Origin: Paenibacillus xylanilyticus | GTDB taxonomy: Bacteria > Bacillota > Bacilli > Paenibacillales > Paenibacillaceae | Assembly: GCF_013359935.1 (NCBI RefSeq) | Contig: NZ_JABMCB010000159.1 | Span: forward strand, 1-64,000 | Length of the DNA stretch: 64,000 bases | Direction: 5' to 3' | In this document: positions 33,739 through 41,772 of the stretch, piece after piece | Layout: each line of letters starts with the position of its first letter | Position numbering within the stretch: the stretch's first letter is position 1 | Notes under the pieces: generated by a model | The model's database searches: none | What the model was told of the DNA's origin: nothing | The model's input: only the letters and a program-made list of their open reading frames with translations | Translations under genes and position numbers: made by a program

Positions 33739-33780
33739 AAAAAGATGAGGGTCGCCCTAGTGGACAATCCTCATCTTTTT
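33739..33780 (+). terminator. terminator after fliT
   Basis: AAAAAGATGAGG (33739-33750) pairs with CCTCATCTTTTT (33769-33780): 12-bp stem with a U tract, ending the flaG-fliD-fliS-fliT operon. Confidence 0.85.
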
Positions 33781-34339
33781 GTTTGTAGGCAATGTTTAAT
33801 ACTGGATGGTGCGGTTTATTCTAAGAATGATTTGTGGATGGAAATTAATTAGATTAAGCGATCGCCTCCGTAATCTAAAAGCGACCGGCACTTTGAGATA
33901 GGCTTGCTTTATCGCCGGAAGAATATACCTTATTCATATAATGATAGAATTCCTCATAGCGATAAAGTAAAAATTGATTTGACCATAGTTTGCTTTAAAC
34001 TTTGGATCAAAAGAAAAATTTAATACAAGTGTTTTTCGTTTGAGATGAGTTTTTGTCAACCTTCCCCTCAAGTTGCCTGCCATAGCTTTGGGATACATTG
34101 AAATCCTTGATATGAATGAAGGGAATAAATTGTGTCCGCTCTAAGTATCTGAAGCGAGCTTTACATCATTTCGTTTAAAGGTCCCAAGTCACTAACTGTT
34201 TGTTATCAGGTCTATCACGAACGGAGAGATGAGAGGTAGAGTGTATCGAGTCAAAATGGAACTTACTGCTTATATATTGTTCTCCCTCCTATATGCTTCT
34301 ATTGTATGGAGAATGGAAAATATCTTTGAGTATAATGGA
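33781..34339. other. non-coding gap between the flagellar operon and the SLH gene
   Basis: About 560 AT-rich bases. No open frame with a ribosome-binding site, no known riboswitch core, no tRNA and no copy of the dispersed repeat was found. It marks the border between the conserved flagellar block and the surface-polysaccharide island. Confidence 0.4.
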
Positions 34340-34393
34340 TGTAAATAACATTTTATATATGTTATTTACAGGAATTAAATAGATCAATATGAT
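34340..34393 (+). promoter_or_regulatory. promoter of the SLH gene with overlapping 12-bp inverted repeat
   Basis: TTTACA (34365-34370) and TATGAT (34388-34393) are 17 bases apart. The inverted repeat TGTAAATAACAT (34340-34351) / ATGTTATTTACA (34359-34370) is perfect over 12 bp and its right arm contains the -35 box, so a dimeric repressor bound there would exclude polymerase. Confidence 0.6.
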
Positions 34394-34450
34394 ATTATAA
34401 CCATGATGTTTTCATAAACATACATAGTAGATTCTGGGAGGATGGCACGT

Positions 34451-35146
34451 TTGCAAAGAAAAAAGGATAAAATCACGAAGTATGTTCTTTCATCAACTCT
34501 TTTGGCGACTTCTTTGGCGGGGCAAGCATCTGTATATGCTGCTGATGAAAAAGTAGCACCTGATGTAACTCAGACTATAGTTAAAGAACTCATGAACAAG
34601 GGGATTTTAACTGGAAACCAAAATGGGGACATGAATCTGGATGGTAAATTGACTCGCATTCAAGTAGCGGCGATTTTAGCTAGATCTCTAAACCTCAAAT
34701 TGTCTGACAACCCTGACATTAGCTTTAAGGATGTAAGCTCTGACAGTTGGGGGTTGAAATACATCCATGCTTTGGAGAAACTGGGTGTAATCACAGGTTC
34801 ATCTGGCAAGTTCAGACCTAATGATATAATCACTAAAGAAGAGCTAGCTGTAATCTTGGTGCGTGTTACTCAAACAAGCATTGTTGGAAAAGGGGATAAT
34901 CTCACATTCTCTGATAAAGACAGTGTTAGTCCTTGGGCGAGAGCTTATGTACAAGCTGCAATTGATGCTAAATTGCTTCCTGTTGACAGTGGCAAGTTCA
35001 ACCCGAAAAAACAGGTAACTCGTAAAGAGGTAGCAGTAGTTACGGACAGTTTCATCAAAAATGAAAAATTTGAAGCTTACAAACAATCCGCTAACGATTT
35101 GCTCAACAAAGGAGAAAAAATCTCCAATAGTGACCCGTCTATTTAA
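34451..35146 (+). CDS. secreted S-layer-homology (SLH) protein
   Basis: 231 residues. A signal peptide (basic MQRKKDKITKYVLSSTLL, hydrophobic core, cleavage near GQASVYA|AD) is followed by three SLH-type repeats, with markers such as LTRIQVAAILARSL, FRPNDIITKEELAVILVRV and FNPKKQVTRKEVAVV, then a short polar tail. SLH domains bind pyruvylated wall polysaccharide. I chose TTG 34451 because GGGAGG (34436-34441) is 9 bases upstream; ATG 34442 directly abuts that site. A protein of only SLH repeats probably displays or occupies wall sites; there is no catalytic domain. Confidence 0.82.
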   Translation: MQRKKDKITKYVLSSTLLATSLAGQASVYAADEKVAPDVTQTIVKELMNKGILTGNQNGDMNLDGKLTRIQVAAILARSLNLKLSDNPDISFKDVSSDSWGLKYIHALEKLGVITGSSGKFRPNDIITKEELAVILVRVTQTSIVGKGDNLTFSDKDSVSPWARAYVQAAIDAKLLPVDSGKFNPKKQVTRKEVAVVTDSFIKNEKFEAYKQSANDLLNKGEKISNSDPSI

Positions 35147-35150
35147 TTTA

Positions 35151-35193
35151 ATCACCCCAAAGTTGCTACAATATGTAGCGACTTTGGGGTGAT
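35151..35193 (+). terminator. 20-bp hairpin after the SLH gene
   Basis: Arms 35151-35170 and 35174-35193 (ATCACCCCAAAGT ... ACTTTGGGGTGAT) match over 20 bp with one G-U pair and a 3-base loop. No T run follows, so it may stabilise the mRNA end rather than terminate alone. Confidence 0.55.
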
Positions 35194-35214
35194 CCTGAAA
35201 TATAGGGGGAACAT

Positions 35215-36480
35215 ATGTTTATTTCTGCTTGTATACTTACAAAGAATAACGAAGATACAATAGGTCTGGCTATAAGTAGTTTGATAAATCATGTAGACAG
35301 AGTAATTGTTGCAGATACAGGTTCGGATGATTCTACGGTTTTAATTGCTTCGGAACTAGGAGCAGAAATTCATTCTTTTTCTTGGTGTGATGATTTTTCG
35401 AAAGCAAGAAATTTTTGTCTTCAATTAGTCCGAAATGACAACTGGGTTTTATGGTTAGATTCAGATGAAGAATTTGTCTGGTCAAATGACGTTAGTTTTA
35501 AAGGTTGGTTACAGGACAAGTTCTTTAATTCAACGGATGTACTTTTGCTTGAAGTAAGACATATACGAACCGGAGAGCCGCAGAAAGTGATGGCTCTTAC
35601 TCATGCGGAAAGATTGTTTTCACCAATGTTCTTTCGATATACAGGGAGCGTACATGAGAATATAATTTGTGTTGCAGAAGATGGTTTTCAGAAAACAGTT
35701 CAAAACTGTCCATATGCTTGGGTAATACATTCTGGATACTCCCCCGAATTTCAAGAGCGAAAGCATCAAAGAAATATGGCACTTTTAAAAAATGAATTAA
35801 CTAAGAACCCCTCTAATCCATTAACTTTCAGATACATAGCCAATGAGGCTTATAATTCTGGTGATTACAATCAGAGTCTCCTGAACGCTTCAAAGGCCTT
35901 GGAGTTGATCCCACTTACTGGAACATACAGTAGAGCACAATCCTACTTTTATAGTATCATGTCCAACGTACACTTAAACAAAACAAATGAAGCTCGGGAA
36001 ATGATAGAACGTTGTATTGCTGAACTCCCTCATTACTCGGACCCGTATTGTATTGCTGGAGAATTATGCTTTAGTCAGTCACTTTGGGAAGAAGCTCTAG
36101 AATGGTATGACTCATGGTTTGATTCAGTAAAACAGGAAAAACAAATGTTTCCTGACTATTTTATATCACAAAGAAAACAAATATATAAACGAAGACAAGA
36201 GTCTTATAGAAATTTAAATGGGAGTATATCTATGAAAGAGGTAAAGGATATGAATCTGTCAATTTTGATTACTTACCCTGAACTAGAATATGATTGGGAA
36301 GAGTTAGTCCTTCACATTAAGGAGAAGCTAAGAGATGTAAATTATCATATTGGGGTATGGTGTGATAAGAAATTCCAAGTCGATCAACAGATTAAGTTGT
36401 TATGGAGAGAAAATAAAATTCAAACTTTTTATGAAGCGGACTGGCAAAAAAACAGTTTCCAGTTTTGTGAAAAAGAATAA
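35215..36480 (+). CDS. family 2 glycosyltransferase with TPR-like region; 5' part of a frameshifted gene
   Basis: 421 residues: GT2 domain (FISACILTKNNEDTIGLAISSLINHVDRVIVADTGSDDST, WLDSDEEF as the metal site) over about 1-230, then TPR-like helices (YNQSLLNASKALELIPLTGTYSRAQSYFYSIMSNV ...) and the start of a further domain (LSILITYPELEYDWEELVLHIKEKL). The frame ends at 36480, but the next frame continues the same domain: removing one A from the A7 run 36446-36452 joins them as DWQK-TVSSFVKKNNTQYLWKWE. The intact protein would have about 976 residues. Likely role: transfer of sugars to a surface polymer. Confidence 0.75.
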   Translation: MFISACILTKNNEDTIGLAISSLINHVDRVIVADTGSDDSTVLIASELGAEIHSFSWCDDFSKARNFCLQLVRNDNWVLWLDSDEEFVWSNDVSFKGWLQDKFFNSTDVLLLEVRHIRTGEPQKVMALTHAERLFSPMFFRYTGSVHENIICVAEDGFQKTVQNCPYAWVIHSGYSPEFQERKHQRNMALLKNELTKNPSNPLTFRYIANEAYNSGDYNQSLLNASKALELIPLTGTYSRAQSYFYSIMSNVHLNKTNEAREMIERCIAELPHYSDPYCIAGELCFSQSLWEEALEWYDSWFDSVKQEKQMFPDYFISQRKQIYKRRQESYRNLNGSISMKEVKDMNLSILITYPELEYDWEELVLHIKEKLRDVNYHIGVWCDKKFQVDQQIKLLWRENKIQTFYEADWQKNSFQFCEKE

Positions 36481-38146
36481 CACTCAGTACTTATGGAAAT
36501 GGGAAGCTAACGAACGATTAACATCAGATTTTAACTTAGAAACATTTATCCATCATATTAATAATTATAAAAATGAGGTCGTTATAAATAGATTTTCTGA
36601 ACGAGTAGGCTGTTCGTGGCAGGAAAAACGTATATGGGATGTAAGCCATACTGAATATAACGATTTTAGAGTAGAAAAAAACTCCTTGTATAATGGAGAT
36701 AACTATCACGAAAACATGATTGCTTTAGAAAAACCCCTCATGGTCCCCAAAGAGCGACAGAAGCATTATATTGAGAGAGTCTCAATGGAGTCTGGATTCA
36801 ATAGAATGTTGACAAACTTTGGGTGTCAGAGGTATGAAGAAGTAATTAAACAATCAACTGCTAGTGAAGAGGATTTTTGGATATCCTCTCAATTTTTCAA
36901 AGCACTTGCTTATATTTGTCTGGAGCAAATTGATGAAGCAGCTAATATTGTTTATGACATGATAGATAATGATTTAACAGATAAAGATGTTTTTGATTTT
37001 ATTTATCTACACAGTAAGCTTGCGCAAAATGTAACGGTTGATGAAATGAAAAAGGACTCAATACAATTATTAACAGACGTGCTTGAATCGAATCCTATTA
37101 TTGAGACAAAGCACCTAAAGATTCTGGAGACTCATTGGTGGGCACAGACGGGAGAGCTGTATTGGCAAATAGGTGACGTGGATCAAGCCATTAAGTCCTT
37201 TCGTCAAAGTCTGGAAGTTTCCTCGTTTAAAAACTTGGAGTGCGCATATCGTTTAGTCGAGGTAATCCAAATGCAATTCAAAGATGATGGTATTGACACG
37301 ATTGTACGAACCATATTAGGGGTGTTCCAAGATTCTCCTAATGGTAAATCAGTTTTAGGACTAATGTTTGAATATTTAAATCTCCAAGAATGGGCTTTAT
37401 TGTTTAAGAGGGAAGATATCACAACCGCTTTGGATATCTCCGCTATTGAAAAAGATAACTTGGTGAGTATCATTCTACCTGTTTACAATGATACCCAGTA
37501 CTTGTCTGAAAGCATTAGGAGTATACTCTCGCAAAGTTACGTTAATTTGGAGTTGATTATCATTGATGATGGATCAACTGTTGATGTCAAGAAATATGTT
37601 GATAGATATAAATATGATAGTAGAATTAAATACTTTAGAATAAAGAATAATTCAGGAATTCCTAGCGCAATAAATTACGGGATCACTAAAGCTGTTGGAT
37701 CCATTATGGCATGGACATCAGCTGACAATTTCACTCACTCGAGATGGGTGGAAAAAATGGTTTTAAGACTGGAGAGCGAGCCGACGGCAGTGGCTGCTTA
37801 CTCTTCATATTATCATGTGGATGAGGATGGAATCATTATTGGTACTAAAAAGGAACCCTACTATAAACTTAATGGATTACAGAATAGTGGGCCTTCATTT
37901 TTTTGGAGAACGAGAATACTACGTAAGTCAGGGGTTTTTGACGAATCACTATTTGGGATAGAAGATAGAGATTTTGCAATCAGAATTGCACTGCAAGGTA
38001 AAATTATTTATCATTCCGAACCCCTCTATTACTACAGAATTCATGAAGGATCTCTTTCGTCCAAAATTGAATTGGGCAGTCATGGTGGTTGGAACGAGTT
38101 ACATGAGAAGTTGAAGAAAAAGTGGATATATCTGAGTTTTGTTTAA
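36431..38146 (+). CDS. second glycosyltransferase domain; 3' part of the frameshifted gene
   Basis: The open frame runs from before 36350; ATG 36431 is the closest start, but no ribosome site is present, and the coding text really joins the upstream gene at the A7 run (36446-36452). It contains TPR-like helices (WWAQTGELYWQIGDVDQAIKSFRQSLEVS) and a complete C-terminal GT2 domain (LVSIILPVYNDTQYLSESIRSILSQSYVNLELIIIDDGST, MAWTSADNFTHSRW, FGIEDRDFAIRIALQGK). Its GT2 domain is intact, so it could act alone if translated. It is followed by a coiled-coil glycosyltransferase-like gene. Confidence 0.65.
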   Translation: MKRTGKKTVSSFVKKNNTQYLWKWEANERLTSDFNLETFIHHINNYKNEVVINRFSERVGCSWQEKRIWDVSHTEYNDFRVEKNSLYNGDNYHENMIALEKPLMVPKERQKHYIERVSMESGFNRMLTNFGCQRYEEVIKQSTASEEDFWISSQFFKALAYICLEQIDEAANIVYDMIDNDLTDKDVFDFIYLHSKLAQNVTVDEMKKDSIQLLTDVLESNPIIETKHLKILETHWWAQTGELYWQIGDVDQAIKSFRQSLEVSSFKNLECAYRLVEVIQMQFKDDGIDTIVRTILGVFQDSPNGKSVLGLMFEYLNLQEWALLFKREDITTALDISAIEKDNLVSIILPVYNDTQYLSESIRSILSQSYVNLELIIIDDGSTVDVKKYVDRYKYDSRIKYFRIKNNSGIPSAINYGITKAVGSIMAWTSADNFTHSRWVEKMVLRLESEPTAVAAYSSYYHVDEDGIIIGTKKEPYYKLNGLQNSGPSFFWRTRILRKSGVFDESLFGIEDRDFAIRIALQGKIIYHSEPLYYYRIHEGSLSSKIELGSHGGWNELHEKLKKKWIYLSFV

Positions 38147-38162
38147 CCAGGGGGTAAGTTAG

Positions 38163-39026
38163 TTGATTAATCAAATGAATATTGATGCTATCAGAGATGA
38201 ACGTTTAAATCAGGAACATTTGGAGATTCAATTAGAAAATTTGAAATCTGTATATAAAAAAAAGACATTCGATATTTTTAAACTAGAAAAGCAAACGGAA
38301 GCGATTCTTGAGAATTTAACCAACATTGATCTGGAAATCAATGGTTATATGCAGGAATTGCAGATATTACAAGTTCAGATTGATAGTATGGAAATTTCTT
38401 TAAATAATGCTAGATCCCAGGTTCCATTCGAAAATGATTATTTAAATAGAAAGAGTTATTATCAAGCAGCATACGAATCGGTTGACCCTGAATGTTTTAA
38501 CCTAATTGGATTAGAAAATGAAAAACTTATGAAGGTCCTTATCTCATTGGATGGATTGGATTTCCAAATAAAGAGAGCTAGTGAACTAATGGAGGATTTG
38601 GCTGAGAGAGAGTATGTATGTTTTCATTTTGAAAGGGATATAGAAAATGATGTTGAGCGCATTTCAAAAAATAACTATGCATATAAAAGCGAAGTTCAAC
38701 TATTAAGTTGGTTAAAATCAATAGACATCGTACCTCTAATATTGGTGAATTCTGTACAGCAAACAGCATTGTTAGATTTGATTGACAAAAAGTATATTTG
38801 GTATGACATATGTAATGATGGCCACTTATTGTGGGGGGGACAAGCAACTTCCAAAATGGAACATTTTGAGTTGCTCGAAGTTGCGGATATGGTTACGTAC
38901 TCTAATCGAAGGTGGAAGAGATACACTCTCTCAAGAAATGATTCAATGGTATGGAAACCTTGTGAAGGATCCTATGAAGTGTTGACTAAAATGATTTTTG
39001 GGGAGTCCTTCAATCATGATAAATAA
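38163..39026 (+). CDS. coiled-coil protein with partial GT-B-like domain
   Basis: 287 residues. A long N-terminal coiled coil (about 10-85) is followed by a domain resembling the first Rossmann half of the next gene product: MEDLAEREYVCFHFERDIE ... KYIWYDICNDGHLL ... LLEVADMVTYSNRRWKRYTLSRNDSMVWKPCEG here against LDLAKRGYLCFFCDTSQS ... HKTIWYDVLDRVDFF ... EADIVTYSAQALSEYVSKRKDAVYLPNA there. It lacks the C-terminal donor-binding half and so is probably a non-catalytic partner or remnant of a duplication. It overlaps the next gene by 11 bases. Confidence 0.6.
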   Translation: MINQMNIDAIRDERLNQEHLEIQLENLKSVYKKKTFDIFKLEKQTEAILENLTNIDLEINGYMQELQILQVQIDSMEISLNNARSQVPFENDYLNRKSYYQAAYESVDPECFNLIGLENEKLMKVLISLDGLDFQIKRASELMEDLAEREYVCFHFERDIENDVERISKNNYAYKSEVQLLSWLKSIDIVPLILVNSVQQTALLDLIDKKYIWYDICNDGHLLWGGQATSKMEHFELLEVADMVTYSNRRWKRYTLSRNDSMVWKPCEGSYEVLTKMIFGESFNHDK

Positions 39027-41763
39027 AAACAGTGCTAAACCATACTCAATCATTCGTCAGGAAATTAACAGTGTGCAAGTAGCTTTACAGCAGATGGAAC
39101 TTATTAAAGAAAATCAGCAGATGAAACTGGAAAGCTTGAATTCGGAATTTTTAAACCGTGAAATAACTGTCATTGAAAAGAAAGCAGCTATCGAGCAGCT
39201 GAATGAAAGAGTGACTACTCAAAATTATGAGCTAGCAAAATATGATTTGTTATATTATACAGAGTATAATGCGCAGTATAAATATTATAAAACAGTTGTT
39301 GAGTCTCCCATCTCTGAAGAAGCAATTCAAATAATTAAGATTATACAGAAATATGAATATACTGGGATTGTAGTGTACCCTAATGCTGTACATTGGAATC
39401 CAGTACAAAGACCACAGCAAATGATGTTGGATTTGGCTAAGCGAGGATACCTTTGTTTCTTTTGCGATACATCGCAAAGTATTGACATACATAAGGAGCA
39501 AGAGGGGATGTATGTTATATCCAATCAGGGTCATCTGCTTCAAGCGCTACAAACGTATCATGTGTTAGTATTCAATTCTTGGTTGATGCAAAATGCCTGG
39601 ATTGAGCATTTGCCTCATAAAACAATTTGGTATGACGTTTTAGATCGGGTTGATTTTTTCTCGTTCTATGATAAAGGTATGTTAGCGGCACATTATCAAA
39701 ATCTATATGAAGCTGATATTGTTACGTACTCAGCACAAGCCTTATCAGAATATGTCTCTAAACGCAAAGATGCAGTGTATCTACCTAACGCTGTGAATTT
39801 TGAAGATTTTGTTATAACAAATCAAAAAAATGTTATGCCTGAAGATCTATCACCTTTAATAGATGGAACAAGCAAGATCATTGGGTATTATGGTGCAATT
39901 GAAGAATGGTTTGACGTTGAACTCATATCAAAATTGGCGAATCAGAAAAATATTAAAATTATTTTGATTGGTTATTGCGGCCTGACTGAGATCGAATTCC
40001 CGGAAAATGTACATCTATTGGGACCAAAACCATATTCAGAACTGAAGCAATATACTACATTTTTTGATGCAATGATTATACCCTTTTTGGTAAATGATCT
40101 TACAAATGCGGTTTCCCCTGTAAAATTTTTTGAATACTGTGCAATAGGTAAACCTATTATTACTACCCCTATTGCGGAAGTATTGCAGTACGAGGGACCT
40201 GGTATCACTTTAGTGAATACGGATGAGTTTGTATCTTTGGAACCCTCGTTTTGGAGAATGGAATCGAACGCAATCCATCACTTGCGCAAGATTGCCCGAG
40301 AAAATCAGTGGAACCAAAGAACGTCGACTGTTTTGGATGTTTTAGAGAAAATACCAGCATTTCTACCCGTTCTTGCTAATAGGGTTTATGACAAAACACA
40401 AGTTAATGTATTTGCAGCTACATTTTTGGATTACAAAGGAGAAAACTATTATTCAGGTGGAGCGGAACGCTATCTAGTAGACCTTCATGAGGTGTGTGAA
40501 GATTTGGGGTTGAAACTGAACATTTATCAATATGGAAACTTTTCATGGTACCGTAAATACAAGGATATAGATGTGTATAGCTTAGGCCATGAAATGCTAG
40601 ATATGGATGAATTCACCATGGAAAATCTCTTATCTTTTAGTCGGAGATTTGATTATATGGCTAAAGGGCATTCCATGTTGAATATTTATTCTGCTTTTTT
40701 TCAATCCTATCCTAATATAGCACATCCTAGTATAGGGATCAGTCACGGGGTTGCGTGGGACTCTCCGCATAGCCAGTTTGAAAATGGTACTCAGTTCTGG
40801 AATGTTAATGAGAGATATATTCAGAGTGCAAATGATCTGCAAAAAGTTGTATCAGTGGATACTAATACAGCTAATTGGTTCCAAACCGTTTCATATGGCA
40901 CCTCCTTAAAAATAGAAACAATACCTAATTACGTGGATCGAACTGAATTCTTTCCGGTGCAGAGGAAAGAAGATGGGAAAATAAGAATTGTATATCCGCG
41001 AAGGCTTTATAGACCACGAGGTTTATATATCACTCTTGCTATCGTTGATAACATATTAAATGATTATCCTAATGCAGAGTTTCATTTCGTAGGAAAAGGA
41101 TTTCCTGAAGACTTGCAAGCAATATATGACAAGATGGAGCAATGGACGGGAAGAATATATTGTTATCATAGTGAACCTGAGGATATGCACGCTGTGTATA
41201 AGAAAGCAGATATTGTATTGATCCCCACCCTATACAGTGAAGGTACCAGTCTATCTTGTTTAGAAGCTTGTGCAACGGGGAATGCAGTAATTGCTACCCG
41301 GGTAGGTGGGCTCACAGATATCATTATTGACCATCATAACGGGTTGCTGATTCACCCAGACCAAGCTTCACTTGAGAAAGCTGTAAGAACTTGTTTGGAT
41401 AACCCTGAACTAATGAAAAAAATTGGTGAGAATGCTATTGAAGTCTCCAAAGCGTTTAATAAAGATATTTGGAAAAAACGTTGGAAAGATGTAGTTAAAG
41501 AGTTGCTTCAGGAACAAGGAGTGGAATGGGATCATAATTCAGCAGGTAATTCAAAAAATGAGATAATTGAGATTGTAATCGGTCCAAATGTAAGACAAAG
41601 TAAATGGTTTCCATATGTTATACAGTGCTTGAAGCAAGGGATGAAAGTCTTTATAAGATCGGGACAAAAACCGGAGTTGGATCTTAATTTTGCAAGAATA
41701 CAGTGGCTACCTCTAGATGCTGAAGTTTATTTTGAGCCAGACGTTGTGAAGAAGTTTGTTTAG
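39016..41763 (+). CDS. large double GT-B glycosyltransferase
   Basis: 915 residues from ATG 39016 (GGGGAG at 38999-39004). An N-terminal coiled coil (about 10-85), a first GT-B module (about 95-445, with SPVKFFEYCAIGKPIITT as the donor site), and a second GT4 module (about 455-830) with VYPRRLYRPRGLYITLAIVDNIL, FHFVGKGFPEDLQ and the E-x7-E element GTSLSCLEACATGNAVIATRVGGLTDII. The last ~80 residues are a separate small domain. A two-headed enzyme of this kind could build a repeating disaccharide of a wall or surface polymer. It belongs to the AT-rich island. Confidence 0.8.
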   Translation: MINKNSAKPYSIIRQEINSVQVALQQMELIKENQQMKLESLNSEFLNREITVIEKKAAIEQLNERVTTQNYELAKYDLLYYTEYNAQYKYYKTVVESPISEEAIQIIKIIQKYEYTGIVVYPNAVHWNPVQRPQQMMLDLAKRGYLCFFCDTSQSIDIHKEQEGMYVISNQGHLLQALQTYHVLVFNSWLMQNAWIEHLPHKTIWYDVLDRVDFFSFYDKGMLAAHYQNLYEADIVTYSAQALSEYVSKRKDAVYLPNAVNFEDFVITNQKNVMPEDLSPLIDGTSKIIGYYGAIEEWFDVELISKLANQKNIKIILIGYCGLTEIEFPENVHLLGPKPYSELKQYTTFFDAMIIPFLVNDLTNAVSPVKFFEYCAIGKPIITTPIAEVLQYEGPGITLVNTDEFVSLEPSFWRMESNAIHHLRKIARENQWNQRTSTVLDVLEKIPAFLPVLANRVYDKTQVNVFAATFLDYKGENYYSGGAERYLVDLHEVCEDLGLKLNIYQYGNFSWYRKYKDIDVYSLGHEMLDMDEFTMENLLSFSRRFDYMAKGHSMLNIYSAFFQSYPNIAHPSIGISHGVAWDSPHSQFENGTQFWNVNERYIQSANDLQKVVSVDTNTANWFQTVSYGTSLKIETIPNYVDRTEFFPVQRKEDGKIRIVYPRRLYRPRGLYITLAIVDNILNDYPNAEFHFVGKGFPEDLQAIYDKMEQWTGRIYCYHSEPEDMHAVYKKADIVLIPTLYSEGTSLSCLEACATGNAVIATRVGGLTDIIIDHHNGLLIHPDQASLEKAVRTCLDNPELMKKIGENAIEVSKAFNKDIWKKRWKDVVKELLQEQGVEWDHNSAGNSKNEIIEIVIGPNVRQSKWFPYVIQCLKQGMKVFIRSGQKPELDLNFARIQWLPLDAEVYFEPDVVKKFV

Positions 41764-41772
41764 AGAAAGGGA

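Noticed and set aside
36446..36452. A-AAA-AAC as a programmed -1 frameshift site
   Set aside because: A -1 slip leads to a stop codon within six codons; the downstream open frame is in the +1 register.
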